Assembly: GCF_044761665.1 (NCBI RefSeq)
Contig: NZ_JBIWCW010000004.1
Coordinates: forward strand, 1 to 64,000
DNA length: 64,000 nucleotides
Origin: Peribacillus sp044761665
GTDB taxonomy: Bacteria > Bacillota > Bacilli > Bacillales > DSM-1321
Direction of reading: 5' to 3'
Position numbers and translations under genes: made by a program. Below, in pieces: positions 1 through 8,273 of the stretch (position 1 is the first letter of the stretch; every line of letters begins with the position of its first letter). Under the pieces are notes generated by a model that was given only the letters and a program-made list of their open reading frames with translations, was not told the DNA's origin and did not search any database.

Positions 1-9
1 AAATAGAAT

Positions 10-40
10 GACTCCCGCACAATACGGGAGCCATCTTTTA
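10..40. terminator. Hairpin near left edge
   Basis: A 6-bp GC-rich inverted repeat, CTCCCG (12-17) with CGGGAG (25-30), is followed by a short T-rich run. It probably ends a gene lying outside the left edge. The direction is unclear. Confidence 0.5.
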
Positions 41-114
41 GCTGTTTAAACTATAGGTCTTTTTTTAGACTGTCCATTTTATAGGGCACAGTTCACCCTT
101 GCCTCTATCTACAA

Positions 115-156
115 TAAAAAGCCCATGGAGTATGATTGCTAACTCCATGGGCTTTT
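115..156 (-). terminator. Terminator of the NCS2 permease gene
   Basis: A perfect 10-bp stem (121-130 with 143-152) lies just after the permease stop codon. Read on the - strand it is followed by a run of U. Confidence 0.85.
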
Positions 157-166
157 CGTAAAAGGT

Positions 167-1459
167 TCACCCTATAATAAAATAAACAATAAATAGGATC
201 GCAATTATATACATTGGGCGTGAAACTTCTTTTGCTTTACCCGTTACCAACTTCAAGAACGGATACAAAATGAACCCAAAAGCCATACCATCCGCAATAC
301 TGTATGAGAAAGGGATAATGGTAATGATCGAGAGGGCTGGAATACTTTCGGTAAAATCATTAAAATCAAGCTTCTTAATGTTTTCAAGCATCAGCATTCC
401 AATAATCATTAAGATTGGGGCAATCGCACTGTCAGGAATCACTTTGATCACCGGAATAAATAAAAGGGATAAAAGAAATAGTAATCCAGCGACAATGGTT
501 GTGAGACCGGTCCTGCCTCCTGAGGCAACCCCAGCTGCTGTCTCTACCGTGGCAACCGTCGGACTCGAACCAATAGGGCCAGAGAGAAGAACGGATACAC
601 TTGTAGCCTGCAGAGACCTTTTATAGGCCTCCGGACGGTTAATGCTATTCACGTGTCCGTGTACAAGTCCGATATTTTCAAAAATAAGGACCATCGTCAT
701 CGCGAACACACTTATCCAAAATTCAATTCGATTAGCCTCTATAAATGAAAAAGAAAAAAAGAGTTCACCATATGAGGCCGTATCCAAACCAGTAAAATGA
801 ATTTGTGAAATATCAACCGTACCGAAAAAGAAGGCTATACAGCTTCCTAGTATGATCGTAATCATAAAGTTCCCTGGAATGCCCTTAATGAATAAAGCGA
901 TAGCCAGTAAAAAGGTCAGTACAGTCGCTAAAACAGCTGGATCGCTTAAATCACCAAGCTTAACGAGAGACGTTGAGCCTCCTGTGATGATTCCACCCTT
1001 TTCCAGCCCGATTAAAAGCAAAAATAGACCTAGACCGACAGAAATGGCATCTTTTATGGAGGTTGGAATTGAATCGCTAATCATTTTCGAGAATTTTGTA
1101 AAAGCGATAATCACAAAAATAATGCCCGATATAAAAACAGCTCCGAGTGCCGATTGATAGGATAGACCCATCCCTTGAACCATCGTGTACGCAAATAGGG
1201 CATTGACACCCATACCGGGAACGACAAGGATTGGTACATTGGCCCAAAGTCCGATCAAGATGCAACTTGCGGCAGAAAGTATAATCGTGGCAATCACGGC
1301 ACCATTAATCGGTACGCCTGCTTCAGATAAAATCAGGGAATTCACAATGAGTATATAGACAATTGTAAAAAAACCAACAACTCCTGCAAGAACCTCACGT
1401 TTTCCATTCGTTTCGTATTGAGAAAAATGAAAAAACGCATCTAAATTTGTTTTTTTCAT
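167..1459 (-). CDS. NCS2 family purine (adenine/guanine/hypoxanthine) permease
   Basis: A 430-residue polytopic membrane protein of the AzgA/PbuG branch of the NCS2 family. These carry purine bases into the cell with protons. The length is typical, and about 12-13 hydrophobic segments fill the chain. The conserved stretch around VPGMGVNALFAYT in the first third and the GPIGSSPTVATVE loop match the family. The N-terminus (MKKTNLDAFFHF) resembles that of PbuG-like proteins. The start is preceded by a weak AGGA. In B. subtilis pbuG has a guanine riboswitch, but I find no purine aptamer motif here. The exact purine cannot be told from sequence alone. Confidence 0.9.
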   Translation of the reverse strand: MKKTNLDAFFHFSQYETNGKREVLAGVVGFFTIVYILIVNSLILSEAGVPINGAVIATIILSAASCILIGLWANVPILVVPGMGVNALFAYTMVQGMGLSYQSALGAVFISGIIFVIIAFTKFSKMISDSIPTSIKDAISVGLGLFLLLIGLEKGGIITGGSTSLVKLGDLSDPAVLATVLTFLLAIALFIKGIPGNFMITIILGSCIAFFFGTVDISQIHFTGLDTASYGELFFSFSFIEANRIEFWISVFAMTMVLIFENIGLVHGHVNSINRPEAYKRSLQATSVSVLLSGPIGSSPTVATVETAAGVASGGRTGLTTIVAGLLFLLSLLFIPVIKVIPDSAIAPILMIIGMLMLENIKKLDFNDFTESIPALSIITIIPFSYSIADGMAFGFILYPFLKLVTGKAKEVSRPMYIIAILFIVYFIIG

Positions 1460-1568
1460 ATGGTATCCTAATTAAGTTATCCCTCGCCCACCCGCTTGTA
1501 TAAGTGACAAACTGCACTTTGCGATTTTAGCAAAGTTTCCATTAAAAATAAATAGAATGGCCTAAAAA

Positions 1569-1606
1569 TAAAAAAAGCTGATGGTTGAATTCCATCAGCT
1601 TTTAAA
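1569..1606 (-). terminator. Terminator of carbonic anhydrase gene
   Basis: The 9-bp stem AGCTGATGG (1576-1584) with CCATCAGCT (1592-1600) is flanked by an A-run that reads as a U-run on the - strand. Confidence 0.85.
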
Positions 1607-1613
1607 ATATTCA

Positions 1614-2186
1614 TTAATTGTTTACTTTATCATACCCGTTGACGACCAATTCTAATTCACCTTTATCCGGTGAAATGATTAGACCATGAACCGGGATATT
1701 CTTTGGAATTAAAGGATGGCCCTTAATGACTTCCACACTATTTTTAACACTTTCATATACGTCATCGAAACCTCGAAGCCAACTCTTTATATCGATACCA
1801 GACGCGCCGATTGTATCGATTGTTTCCTTTTGAACACCACGCTTTACCATCTTTTCTACAGTCACATCCGCATCTACCGAAGCCATGCCACAATCATGAT
1901 GCGGGATGACAAATACTTCATCCGCCTGCAGTTCATATATAGCTATCAAAATGCTACGCATGACGCTACCGAAAGGATGTGAAACGATCGCTCCAGCGGT
2001 TTTCAATATTTTCACATCACCATTTTTGACATTCATAGATTTTGGAAGTAGCTCTACAAGCCGAGTGTCCATACAACTGATGATAACCATTTTCTTTTGA
2101 GGGAATTTGTCTGTTTTATACTTAACATATTCCTCTTTTTCAACAAACTTTTCATTGTAGTCTAGAATTTCATTAAGTAAACTCAT
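1614..2186 (-). CDS. ytiB: Beta-class carbonic anhydrase, YtiB type
   Basis: A 190-residue beta-carbonic anhydrase that interconverts CO2 and bicarbonate in the cytoplasm. The zinc-site motifs are intact: C38 with the D40/R42 dyad in SCMDTR, and H96-H97 with C99 in PHHDCGM. Size and sequence resemble B. subtilis YtiB, a short member of the family. A single gene with its own terminator; upstream it faces the gap before the membrane protein at 2262-3062. Nothing about its regulation is visible. Confidence 0.9.
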   Translation of the reverse strand: MSLLNEILDYNEKFVEKEEYVKYKTDKFPQKKMVIISCMDTRLVELLPKSMNVKNGDVKILKTAGAIVSHPFGSVMRSILIAIYELQADEVFVIPHHDCGMASVDADVTVEKMVKRGVQKETIDTIGASGIDIKSWLRGFDDVYESVKNSVEVIKGHPLIPKNIPVHGLIISPDKGELELVVNGYDKVNN

Positions 2187-2261
2187 ACCATCACCCTTTT
2201 TCTATGTATTTCAATATCATTATAACAAATATTAAGACGATTAGCGAAAGCTATGTTTTAG

Positions 2262-3062
2262 CTAATTAGAACGATGGTGCAAAACCGCTGCGCAGAGTCC
2301 TAAAATCGCAACTTTAGCCCCCCCATCAACTCGGGACAGAAAAGTAAGAATAGGTGTGTTAGTCTTAAATCTCTTTCCCCAATCCAAAGGCATCCAACCT
2401 TCTTGATACATAGCAACCTTTTCCCCATTACAAGTCTTGATTTCGAAAGAACGTAATCCGGTAGATGTTTCTACATACATCCAATCTGTCTTGTCATTCT
2501 TATAAAACATTCCTGCGATTTTAACGAGGGATTTTTTTTCGCTTTCTTGATAATTTCCAATTTGATTCCCTAGATGGTCCATAATAGACACCTTATTGGT
2601 TAACCCTCCTCTTACATTGAACATGGCTAGTAAGTGGCCTTCGTGGTTTACTAATTCATACCGTTTGGGTAGCAAAATGGACAAAGTATTCGGGACCATC
2701 CACATGAACCACTTCATATTCCGATCGCGAATCTCCCCAAGCATAGAGCCATTGGGTGTAAATAAGAGCAAACGTAAAGTAGGAGCCGGCATGAAAGTAA
2801 GCAGGAAATTTTCGCTCTGTAAACATTCTGTTCCTGATTCAACCGATAGGACAGGCAAATCTTTTATTCTATGTTCATATATTCGATGATTGGTAAACTG
2901 AAAGAAACTCAGAACGATAAAGGGAGCTGTTATAAGTAGAATATTACCCGAAATTAGAGTGAATGCATGACAAATAAAAAAAGCAATTGCCAAAACAAGA
3001 GAAATCCAAGATGCATGAAAATTTGAAACGCTCGTTTTTTGATAGTATTCGCGAATATTCAT
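2262..3062 (-). CDS. Hypothetical membrane-anchored protein, possibly LURP-one/tubby-like
   Basis: I do not recognise this 266-residue protein. Two hydrophobic segments lie near the N-terminus (about residues 20-55), followed by a soluble domain rich in beta strands. Repeated patterns such as PNGSMLGEIRDR and DHLGNQIGNYQE look like strands of the LURP-one/scramblase (tubby C-terminal) fold; this is only a guess. A longer reading frame begins at 3104, but the start at 3062 is preferred because TAAGGAGTAAGGAG sits at the right distance before it. It is a single gene. Confidence 0.6.
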   Translation of the reverse strand: MNIREYYQKTSVSNFHASWISLVLAIAFFICHAFTLISGNILLITAPFIVLSFFQFTNHRIYEHRIKDLPVLSVESGTECLQSENFLLTFMPAPTLRLLLFTPNGSMLGEIRDRNMKWFMWMVPNTLSILLPKRYELVNHEGHLLAMFNVRGGLTNKVSIMDHLGNQIGNYQESEKKSLVKIAGMFYKNDKTDWMYVETSTGLRSFEIKTCNGEKVAMYQEGWMPLDWGKRFKTNTPILTFLSRVDGGAKVAILGLCAAVLHHRSN

Positions 3063-3212
3063 ATTTTGCTCCTTACTCCTTATCAAAAAAGAAGGATGCG
3101 CCACTTCTTTCTTATTAAAGTGTACTGAAGGAAATATCCTCTTACTTTATTCGCCTTTATCTAGTGTATTCCCTTTTTTAAAAGTAAAAATTCAATGACA
3201 CCATTCGCTCAT

Positions 3213-3242
3213 TAAAAAGAGATCCTGTCTAAGCAGAATCTC
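3213..3242 (-). terminator. Terminator of DUF4870 gene
   Basis: A 9-bp stem (3219-3227 with 3234-3242, one G-U pair) lies just after the stop codon and is followed by a U-run on the - strand. Confidence 0.75.
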
Positions 3243-3252
3243 CTGTATTATT

Positions 3253-3573
3253 CTATAAAATTCTAAATATAAACGGAATGCGGTAATCAACACCTTCATA
3301 TGCCCTCACTGCAGCAATGATGGTAAATACAACTAGAGCTATCCCTATGACCGGCAATATAACCGCTCCAATCAGTATGATAACCAGTAGACCTGCGACA
3401 ATGGAATATACTGTGTAAGATATAAAGAAGTTCAAATATTCCCTTCCATGATAATCTACAAATTGAGACGAATCCTTCTTAATTAGCCATATGACTAGGG
3501 GACCGACAAAAGCGGTAAAGAAGCTGATGACATATATTAAAGCAGCAAACACTCTTTCATCTTTAGTAGGCAT
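3253..3573 (-). CDS. DUF4870 (Tic20-like) small membrane protein
   Basis: A 106-residue protein with the DUF4870 pattern: a first membrane segment (ALIYVISFFTAFVGPLVIWLI), a short loop with KKDSSQFVDYHGREYLNF, then two more hydrophobic segments and a basic C-terminus. The start at 3573 is chosen over 3621 because GAGAGGAGG precedes it. The family is widespread in bacilli and has no established function. It is a single gene with its own terminator. Confidence 0.85.
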   Translation of the reverse strand: MPTKDERVFAALIYVISFFTAFVGPLVIWLIKKDSSQFVDYHGREYLNFFISYTVYSIVAGLLVIILIGAVILPVIGIALVVFTIIAAVRAYEGVDYRIPFIFRIL

Positions 3574-3789
3574 GCGTTCTGTTCCTCCTCTCTTACTCTT
3601 ATATGAAATATTACGTATCAAAAAACAATTAGTTTCATTTCTTACAGGATTTTTTAAAAAAACTTAGTCCTTTCTTTTCCCACCATAAACGGTACCGGTC
3701 ATTATGTTATTAAAAAGCCGAATATGTTTGCCCTTCCCACGCATACAGATTAAATAATGGATTGTCCATGTATGAATGGAGGGAATATA

Positions 3790-4572
3790 TTGTTAAATGA
3801 ACTTCAGGCCTTCATCCTCGGGATCATTCAGGGGTTAACTGAATTTTTGCCGATTTCAAGTACAGGCCATTTATACCTAGGGAGACACATTTTCCATCTG
3901 GATGATGCAGGCATCTTTCTTGATACTATGCTACACATCGGGACGTTGCTTGCACTATTGGTCGTCTATAAAGACGAAATTTTATACTTATTGAAGAACC
4001 CGTTTTCAAAATTGACACTGCTTCTTGTAATAGGGACAATTCCAGCTGTTATTGCCGGTCTCCTGCTTAATGATTGGTTTGACGCTCTTTCCAAAACAGG
4101 GTCGACTATCGGCTGGGAATTTCTCGTTACCGGATTGATTCTATGGTGGGCCGATGGAGTGGATAAAGGGAGTAAGAAGCTACATGATATTTCCTTAAAA
4201 GATTCGTTTATCATAGGAACATTCCAGGCAGCCGCTATCATGCCCGCTCTATCCCGTTCCGGCTTGACCATCGCTGCCGGTCTTTTTTGCAGGCTTGACC
4301 GGGCAACCGCTGCCTATTTTTCTTTTTTACTTTCAATCCCCGCAATTTCAGGAGGAATCGTCTTTCAGATGAAACCCATTTTCACCGGTGAGGTGGAAAG
4401 GATCCCTTTCATGGCCCTATTAGTTGGAACCCTCTCTGCTGCAATCTTTGGCTATATAGCCGTCGTCTGGATGATTGACTTCTTAAAGAAACGGTCATTG
4501 AAAATATTTTCTGTTTATGTCTGGGCACTTGGTGCAATCATTTTATTCATGCAATTCACAGGTAAATTTTAA
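3790..4572 (+). CDS. uppP: Undecaprenyl-diphosphatase UppP (BacA family)
   Basis: An integral membrane phosphatase that removes phosphate from undecaprenyl diphosphate so that the lipid carrier can be used again for cell-wall synthesis; overproduction gives bacitracin resistance in this family. Both family motifs are present: GLTEFLPISSTGHL near the N-terminus and PALSRSGLTIAAGL in the middle. The TTG at 3790 is the likely start: GGAGGG at 3778-3783 lies 6 bases before it and the product then begins MLNELQAFILG, as in homologues. The ATG at 3757 would add an unlikely cysteine-rich leader. The length is 260 residues, usual for the family. Confidence 0.93.
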   Translation: MLNELQAFILGIIQGLTEFLPISSTGHLYLGRHIFHLDDAGIFLDTMLHIGTLLALLVVYKDEILYLLKNPFSKLTLLLVIGTIPAVIAGLLLNDWFDALSKTGSTIGWEFLVTGLILWWADGVDKGSKKLHDISLKDSFIIGTFQAAAIMPALSRSGLTIAAGLFCRLDRATAAYFSFLLSIPAISGGIVFQMKPIFTGEVERIPFMALLVGTLSAAIFGYIAVVWMIDFLKKRSLKIFSVYVWALGAIILFMQFTGKF

Positions 4573-4804
4573 CGAGGGAAAGTCAGCCTTACCTAAATAA
4601 AAGTAGGCAAAAAAATCAATTTTTCGAATTGAAAAGGAACCTAATCTTTCCTATTTTCTACCTTCAAAAAAAAGTTGGAATTTGACGAAAAAAAAAGGCA
4701 AAAAACCTATTCCCAAACCATTTATTTTTTAGTATTATACCTTCGTAAGGTTCTTTAGATTTAAATACTTTCTGAAAATAAAAATAGGGAAGGCAAATGG
4801 TGCG

Positions 4805-4884
4805 CCACCGGTTTCCGGTTCTAGTGGGTTCGATTCCCACCCCGAAATTTTTTGATGAACGACTTAAAAAATTTCGAGGGTGGG
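4805..4884 (+). other. tRNA-like T-arm plus long inverted repeat in the leader of a GNAT gene
   Basis: The gap 4573-4927 has no gene but is structured. ACCGG-TTT-CCGGT (4807-4819) is a tight hairpin. Next, GTGGG-TTCGATT-CCCAC (4824-4840) has exactly the 5-bp stem and 7-base loop of a tRNA T-arm. The 3' half of that stem also begins a second structure: CCCACCCCGAAATTTTTT (4836-4853) pairs with AAAAAATTTCGAGGGTGGG (4866-4884), broken by one bulge. The two folds exclude each other, as in a switch. GGGCAG (4882-4887) can further pair with CTGCCC (4904-4909). No tRNA acceptor 5' half is present, so this is not a complete tRNA. It could be a tRNA remnant or a cis-acting RNA for the gene at 4928. 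The rest of the gap (4573-4800) is AT-rich with nothing clear. Confidence 0.5.
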
Positions 4885-4927
4885 CAGCGGCTACGCATAA
4901 GGACTGCCCTCAAACGGAGGGACGGAA

Positions 4928-5485
4928 ATGTTAAAAAAGAGAGATTTTGCAGATTGTTTTTCTCTTTACGAACACATGACTCATCCAGATGTCTTCCCTT
5001 TCGTGCGCCATAAAGTAGATTCATATGAAGAATATGTATTCATTACTAAGCAAACGATTGAGGCTGAAGAAAAAGGTGAGCTCATTTCACGAACAATCTT
5101 AGATGAATGGGATAATCCCGTCGGTTGTATTTCTTTATACGATATTGAAAACGGAGCTGGTTTCCTTGGTACATGGCTTGGTAAACCTTTTCATGGTAAA
5201 GGGTATAATGTCATGGCAAAAGACGCCTTCTTCAAGGAATTATTTTTTGAGCTAGGCATGGATACGGTTTTTATGAGAATACGTAAAGTAAATATCCGAT
5301 CCATAAAAGCTGCCGAAAAACTTCCCTATGCGGTCAAAGCAAATGAAACGAGAAAAACTCTCTATGATCAAATAAATCAGGAAGAAGAAATTTATGACTT
5401 ATTTGAAATCCCTAAAGATTTATACAACCTTCACATTCTTAGACAGGATAATGATGAAGAAGAACAACAATTGCTTGAGGCATAA
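4928..5485 (+). CDS. GNAT family N-acetyltransferase
   Basis: A 185-residue acetyltransferase of the RimJ/RimL-like GNAT type. The acetyl-CoA loop appears as GKPFHGKGYNVMAKDA, a variant of the usual Q/RxxGxG/A, and is followed by VNIRSIKAAEKL, the typical N-x-x-S-x-x-x-xEKL segment. The acidic C-terminal tail (EEEIYDLFEI, then DNDEEEQQ) is longer than in most members. The substrate is unknown. GGAGGGA at 4916-4922 lies just before the ATG. The structured leader upstream (4805-4884) may control it; its own terminator follows. Confidence 0.85.
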   Translation: MLKKRDFADCFSLYEHMTHPDVFPFVRHKVDSYEEYVFITKQTIEAEEKGELISRTILDEWDNPVGCISLYDIENGAGFLGTWLGKPFHGKGYNVMAKDAFFKELFFELGMDTVFMRIRKVNIRSIKAAEKLPYAVKANETRKTLYDQINQEEEIYDLFEIPKDLYNLHILRQDNDEEEQQLLEA

Positions 5486-5511
5486 AATAGCTTACAATTT
5501 CATATAAAAAT

Positions 5512-5540
5512 GGAGCGTTCCAGCCTTGGGACGCTCTTTT
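5512..5540 (+). terminator. Terminator of GNAT gene
   Basis: GGAGCGTTCC (5512-5521) pairs with GGGACGCTCT (5528-5537), followed by a T-run. Confidence 0.85.
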
Positions 5541-5669
5541 ATGTATTCTAATCCATATTTCCTAAAACCGAATTTCGATAGCTCTATTAATTTACTATAT
5601 ATTTTTCTATAATAAATATAATTGACCAATTGCTAAATCTATTCAAATAGTCATGGAAAGGATCTAATT

Positions 5670-6062
5670 ATGAAAAAAACACTTATTTTTATCATGCAAC
5701 TTTCCCTATTGCTTATCATTTGTGAACTAGGAATTCATTTATCCGATTTCTGTAATCTGCCCATTCCAGGTAGTGTAATTGGCATGCTTATTTTATTCAT
5801 TTTATTACAAACTAAGATCTTGAAAGTCGAGTGGGTCGATATTACAGCCAGCTTTTTAGTCAAACATCTTGCCTTTTTCTTCATTCCGATTTCTGTAAGC
5901 TTAATGACCATGGGCTGGCTATTTCTAAAATACGGACTTCCCTTAGCCCTAACATTGTTAATTAGCTTGATTATCGGGTTCAGCATCTCAGCTTGGGTCG
6001 TACAAAAGTTATCCCGAAGAGAAGAGGTTAAACAGCATGACAACGCTCATAACACTCTATAG
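5670..6062 (+). CDS. CidA/LrgA family holin-like protein
   Basis: A 130-residue membrane protein with four hydrophobic segments and the family signature CNLPIPGSVIGMLILFILL in the first half. CidA/LrgA proteins work with a CidB/LrgB partner in murein hydrolase control or, as shown for some bacilli, in pyruvate or overflow-metabolite transport. The length fits B. subtilis YwbH (CidA branch) better than YsbA (LrgA/PftA), but the branch cannot be fixed by eye. The last 26 bases overlap the next gene, which implies translational coupling. No regulator (LysR or LytSR) lies next to it. Confidence 0.88.
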   Translation: MKKTLIFIMQLSLLLIICELGIHLSDFCNLPIPGSVIGMLILFILLQTKILKVEWVDITASFLVKHLAFFFIPISVSLMTMGWLFLKYGLPLALTLLISLIIGFSISAWVVQKLSRREEVKQHDNAHNTL

Positions 6063-6720
6063 CATATTGATAACGGTCCTTGCCTATTCTGTCGGTAGGA
6101 ATATATATCGTAAACATCCTTCACCATTTACGACACCTGTTTTTTTTGGTACAGTTACCATCATTCTTGTGTTACTACTATCCGGATTGGATTTCAAAGA
6201 CTACACTCCCGGTAAAGACATCATTACTTATTTTCTAGGACCGGCTACAGTTTCTTTGGCCGTCCCACTTTATAAAAATAGATCCATCATCGCTAAATAT
6301 GCAATACCTGCCATCAGCGGCATGATTTCGGGACTGACCGTTACATTATTTCTTGCCTTGGCCATCGCTAAAGCCCTATCGCTTCCGCTTTATATCCTCC
6401 AAGGATTGGCGGTCAAGTCGATTACAGTACCCATTGCAGTAGGGATCACTGAAATTTACGGCGGTAACCCTAATATTTCTGCCGCCTTTGTCATTCTGAC
6501 CGGTGTTTTAGGAACCATGATCGCACCTAAATTGATGGACAAGCTGAATGTCACGATGCCTTTTGCCCGCGGCATCGCATTTGGCACAATCGCACATGGA
6601 TTGGGTACTGCTCAAGCGACACAGGAAAGTGAATTTACGGGAGCTGTCGCAGGTGCGGCCATGGCTATCTCTGGAGTACTCATTTCTTGCTTATTTCCCC
6701 TAATCAATCACTTTCTGTAA
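6037..6720 (+). CDS. CidB/LrgB family membrane protein
   Basis: The 227-residue partner of the CidA-like protein upstream, with six or more hydrophobic segments. The conserved central block GLAVKSITVPIAVGITEIYGG and the C-terminal block RGIAFGTIAHGLGTAQA are diagnostic of LrgB/CidB/YwbG. The start lies inside the preceding gene (26-base overlap). The function is that of the pair: membrane permeability or organic acid transport. Both genes end at a strong shared terminator. Confidence 0.9.
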   Translation: MTTLITLYSILITVLAYSVGRNIYRKHPSPFTTPVFFGTVTIILVLLLSGLDFKDYTPGKDIITYFLGPATVSLAVPLYKNRSIIAKYAIPAISGMISGLTVTLFLALAIAKALSLPLYILQGLAVKSITVPIAVGITEIYGGNPNISAAFVILTGVLGTMIAPKLMDKLNVTMPFARGIAFGTIAHGLGTAQATQESEFTGAVAGAAMAISGVLISCLFPLINHFL

Positions 6721-6754
6721 CATGGTTTAAGGAGAGATTCCCAAAGAAGATAGT

Positions 6755-6792
6755 AAAAGGACCGCAACGTACAATGACGTTGCGGTCCTTTT
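6755..6792. terminator. Strong bidirectional terminator
   Basis: A 16-bp perfect stem (6755-6770 with 6777-6792) bearing an A-run on the left and a T-run on the right. It ends the cidAB-like operon, and its right arm includes the stop codon of the small - strand gene at 6791. Confidence 0.92.
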
Positions 6793-6940
6793 ATGTTTTT
6801 TCTTTTTTACTGTCCTCATACAAACGTCGTAACTCAAACGTTTTGTATAGCTCCAACTTTCTTCGTTCAATGGGATGATAACGAATTCCAGCGGTTTTTA
6901 ACTGTTGAACGAACCATCCTTTGGAATATTGGTGAGCCAT
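6791..6940 (-). CDS. Small protein of the DUF2639 (YflJ) family
   Basis: A 49-codon gene. The product begins MAHQYSKGWFVQQLK, continues with GIRYHPIERRKLELY and ends basic (DSKKEKT). This matches the short DUF2639 family of bacilli (YflJ in B. subtilis), which has no known function. AAGAGGAGGGGAAAAG lies before the ATG at 6940, an excellent ribosome binding site. The stop codon sits inside the shared terminator stem, so that hairpin also ends this transcript. Confidence 0.85.
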   Translation of the reverse strand: MAHQYSKGWFVQQLKTAGIRYHPIERRKLELYKTFELRRLYEDSKKEKT

Positions 6941-6993
6941 CTTTTCCCCTCCTCTTTTCGAAAAAAGATATGCTTCAGGAAGGGAAATGATTC

Positions 6994-8073
6994 TTATTTA
7001 TTCCTTTTCATTACATTTGTCAATAATCGATACATTTCTGCTGCAGTTTTGAACGGACGCTTCTGACGCATGATCTCTTGGTAATCATCCGAATGGTTAA
7101 CCAAATCGGCAAGAGCTTGGCTAAATATTTGATTCGATAAATCTTCTTCCTGGATCACTTTACAAAATCCTTGTTTTTCAAAACTTGCGGCATTTAAAAT
7201 TTGATCGCCCCGGGAGGCAGCAGCACTTAGAGGGATAAGTAGCATTGGCTTTTGCAGACCAAGGAATTCAAAGATTGAATTCGAACCCGCTCTTGAAACA
7301 ACAACATCAGCCGACGCTAACAAATCGAATAGTTCTTCATGTACATATTCAAATGGAGCATAGCCTCTTTGTTTAAGTTCCGTCTTGACATTGCCTTTAC
7401 CGCAAATATGAATGATTTGATAATCCTTTAATAATGCATCAAGATTATCCGTTATCAAGTTATTTATTTTAACGGCCCCAAGGCTGCCGCCCATGACGAG
7501 TAATACGGGCTTGCTGTTCGTGAAATCACAAAGAGCCTTGCCTTTCGAAGGTTTGCCAGTAAAAATCCCATCCCGTAAGACTGCCCCTAAATACATAGCC
7601 TTTTCTTTTGGCAAGTCTTTCTCCGTCTCTTCAAATGTCGTGAAAATTTTAGACGCAAGTGGCATGGCAATTTTATTGGCTAGACCTGGCGTATAATCAG
7701 ATTCATGAATCGCGATAGGGATTTTCAGCATCTTTGCCGCCAATACAACGGGAACGGACACAAATCCACCTTTGGAAAAAATGAAATCCGGTTTAGTCTT
7801 TTTCAATATTTTTCTTGCATCAAAAATCCCTTTTATTACACGGAAAGGATCTTTTGCGTTTTCTACTGATAGATACCTGCGGAATTTCCCAACGGATATC
7901 GTTTCATAACGGATTTGAGGAAATTCTTTTTCAATGATATCTTTTTCGATTCCTTTTTTAGACCCAATATAAGTAACATCCCACTCATGTTTTAAAAATT
8001 CAGGGATGATTGCTGCATTAACAGACACATGACCGGCTGAACCGCCACCGGTAAACACTATTTTTTTAGTCAA
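6994..8073 (-). CDS. murG: UDP-GlcNAc:lipid I N-acetylglucosaminyltransferase, MurG family
   Basis: MurG adds GlcNAc to undecaprenyl-PP-MurNAc-pentapeptide on the inner membrane face to make lipid II. The sequence has the N-terminal glycine-rich loop (KIVFTGGGSAGH), SKGGFVSVPVV, HESDYTPGLANK, the second glycine-rich loop MGGSLGA and the donor-binding stretch SRAGSNSIFEFLGL. TTG at 8073 is the likely start (GGAAGGTGG just before it, product MTKKIVFTGG); a GTG at 8082 is an alternative. It stands alone, outside a division/cell-wall cluster, so it may be a second MurG; I cannot see the rest of the genome. Confidence 0.88.
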   Translation of the reverse strand: MTKKIVFTGGGSAGHVSVNAAIIPEFLKHEWDVTYIGSKKGIEKDIIEKEFPQIRYETISVGKFRRYLSVENAKDPFRVIKGIFDARKILKKTKPDFIFSKGGFVSVPVVLAAKMLKIPIAIHESDYTPGLANKIAMPLASKIFTTFEETEKDLPKEKAMYLGAVLRDGIFTGKPSKGKALCDFTNSKPVLLVMGGSLGAVKINNLITDNLDALLKDYQIIHICGKGNVKTELKQRGYAPFEYVHEELFDLLASADVVVSRAGSNSIFEFLGLQKPMLLIPLSAAASRGDQILNAASFEKQGFCKVIQEEDLSNQIFSQALADLVNHSDDYQEIMRQKRPFKTAAEMYRLLTNVMKRNK

Positions 8074-8273
8074 AGTTTCCACCTTCCATACTTAAAAAAT
8101 CACTTTCCATCCATAGTACCACATTTCGCGAATATATTTACTCCAAAAAGTAAACAATGATAATGAATATGACGTAATAAATGCAGTGAGCGATTATTTT
8201 TTCTTTTTTACTCTGAATATATTATAATCTTAATATTCTACAATACTACAGAATACATTGGAGGAACAATAAA

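Noticed and set aside
1460..1570. Purine riboswitch ahead of the NCS2 permease gene
   Set aside because: The leader lacks the conserved loop-loop and junction sequences of the purine aptamer.
4821..5024. 67-residue frame on the - strand ending in RGGNRTH
   Set aside because: It is the reverse reading of the T-arm and the start of the GNAT gene; such endings are typical of antisense tRNA-like DNA, not proteins.
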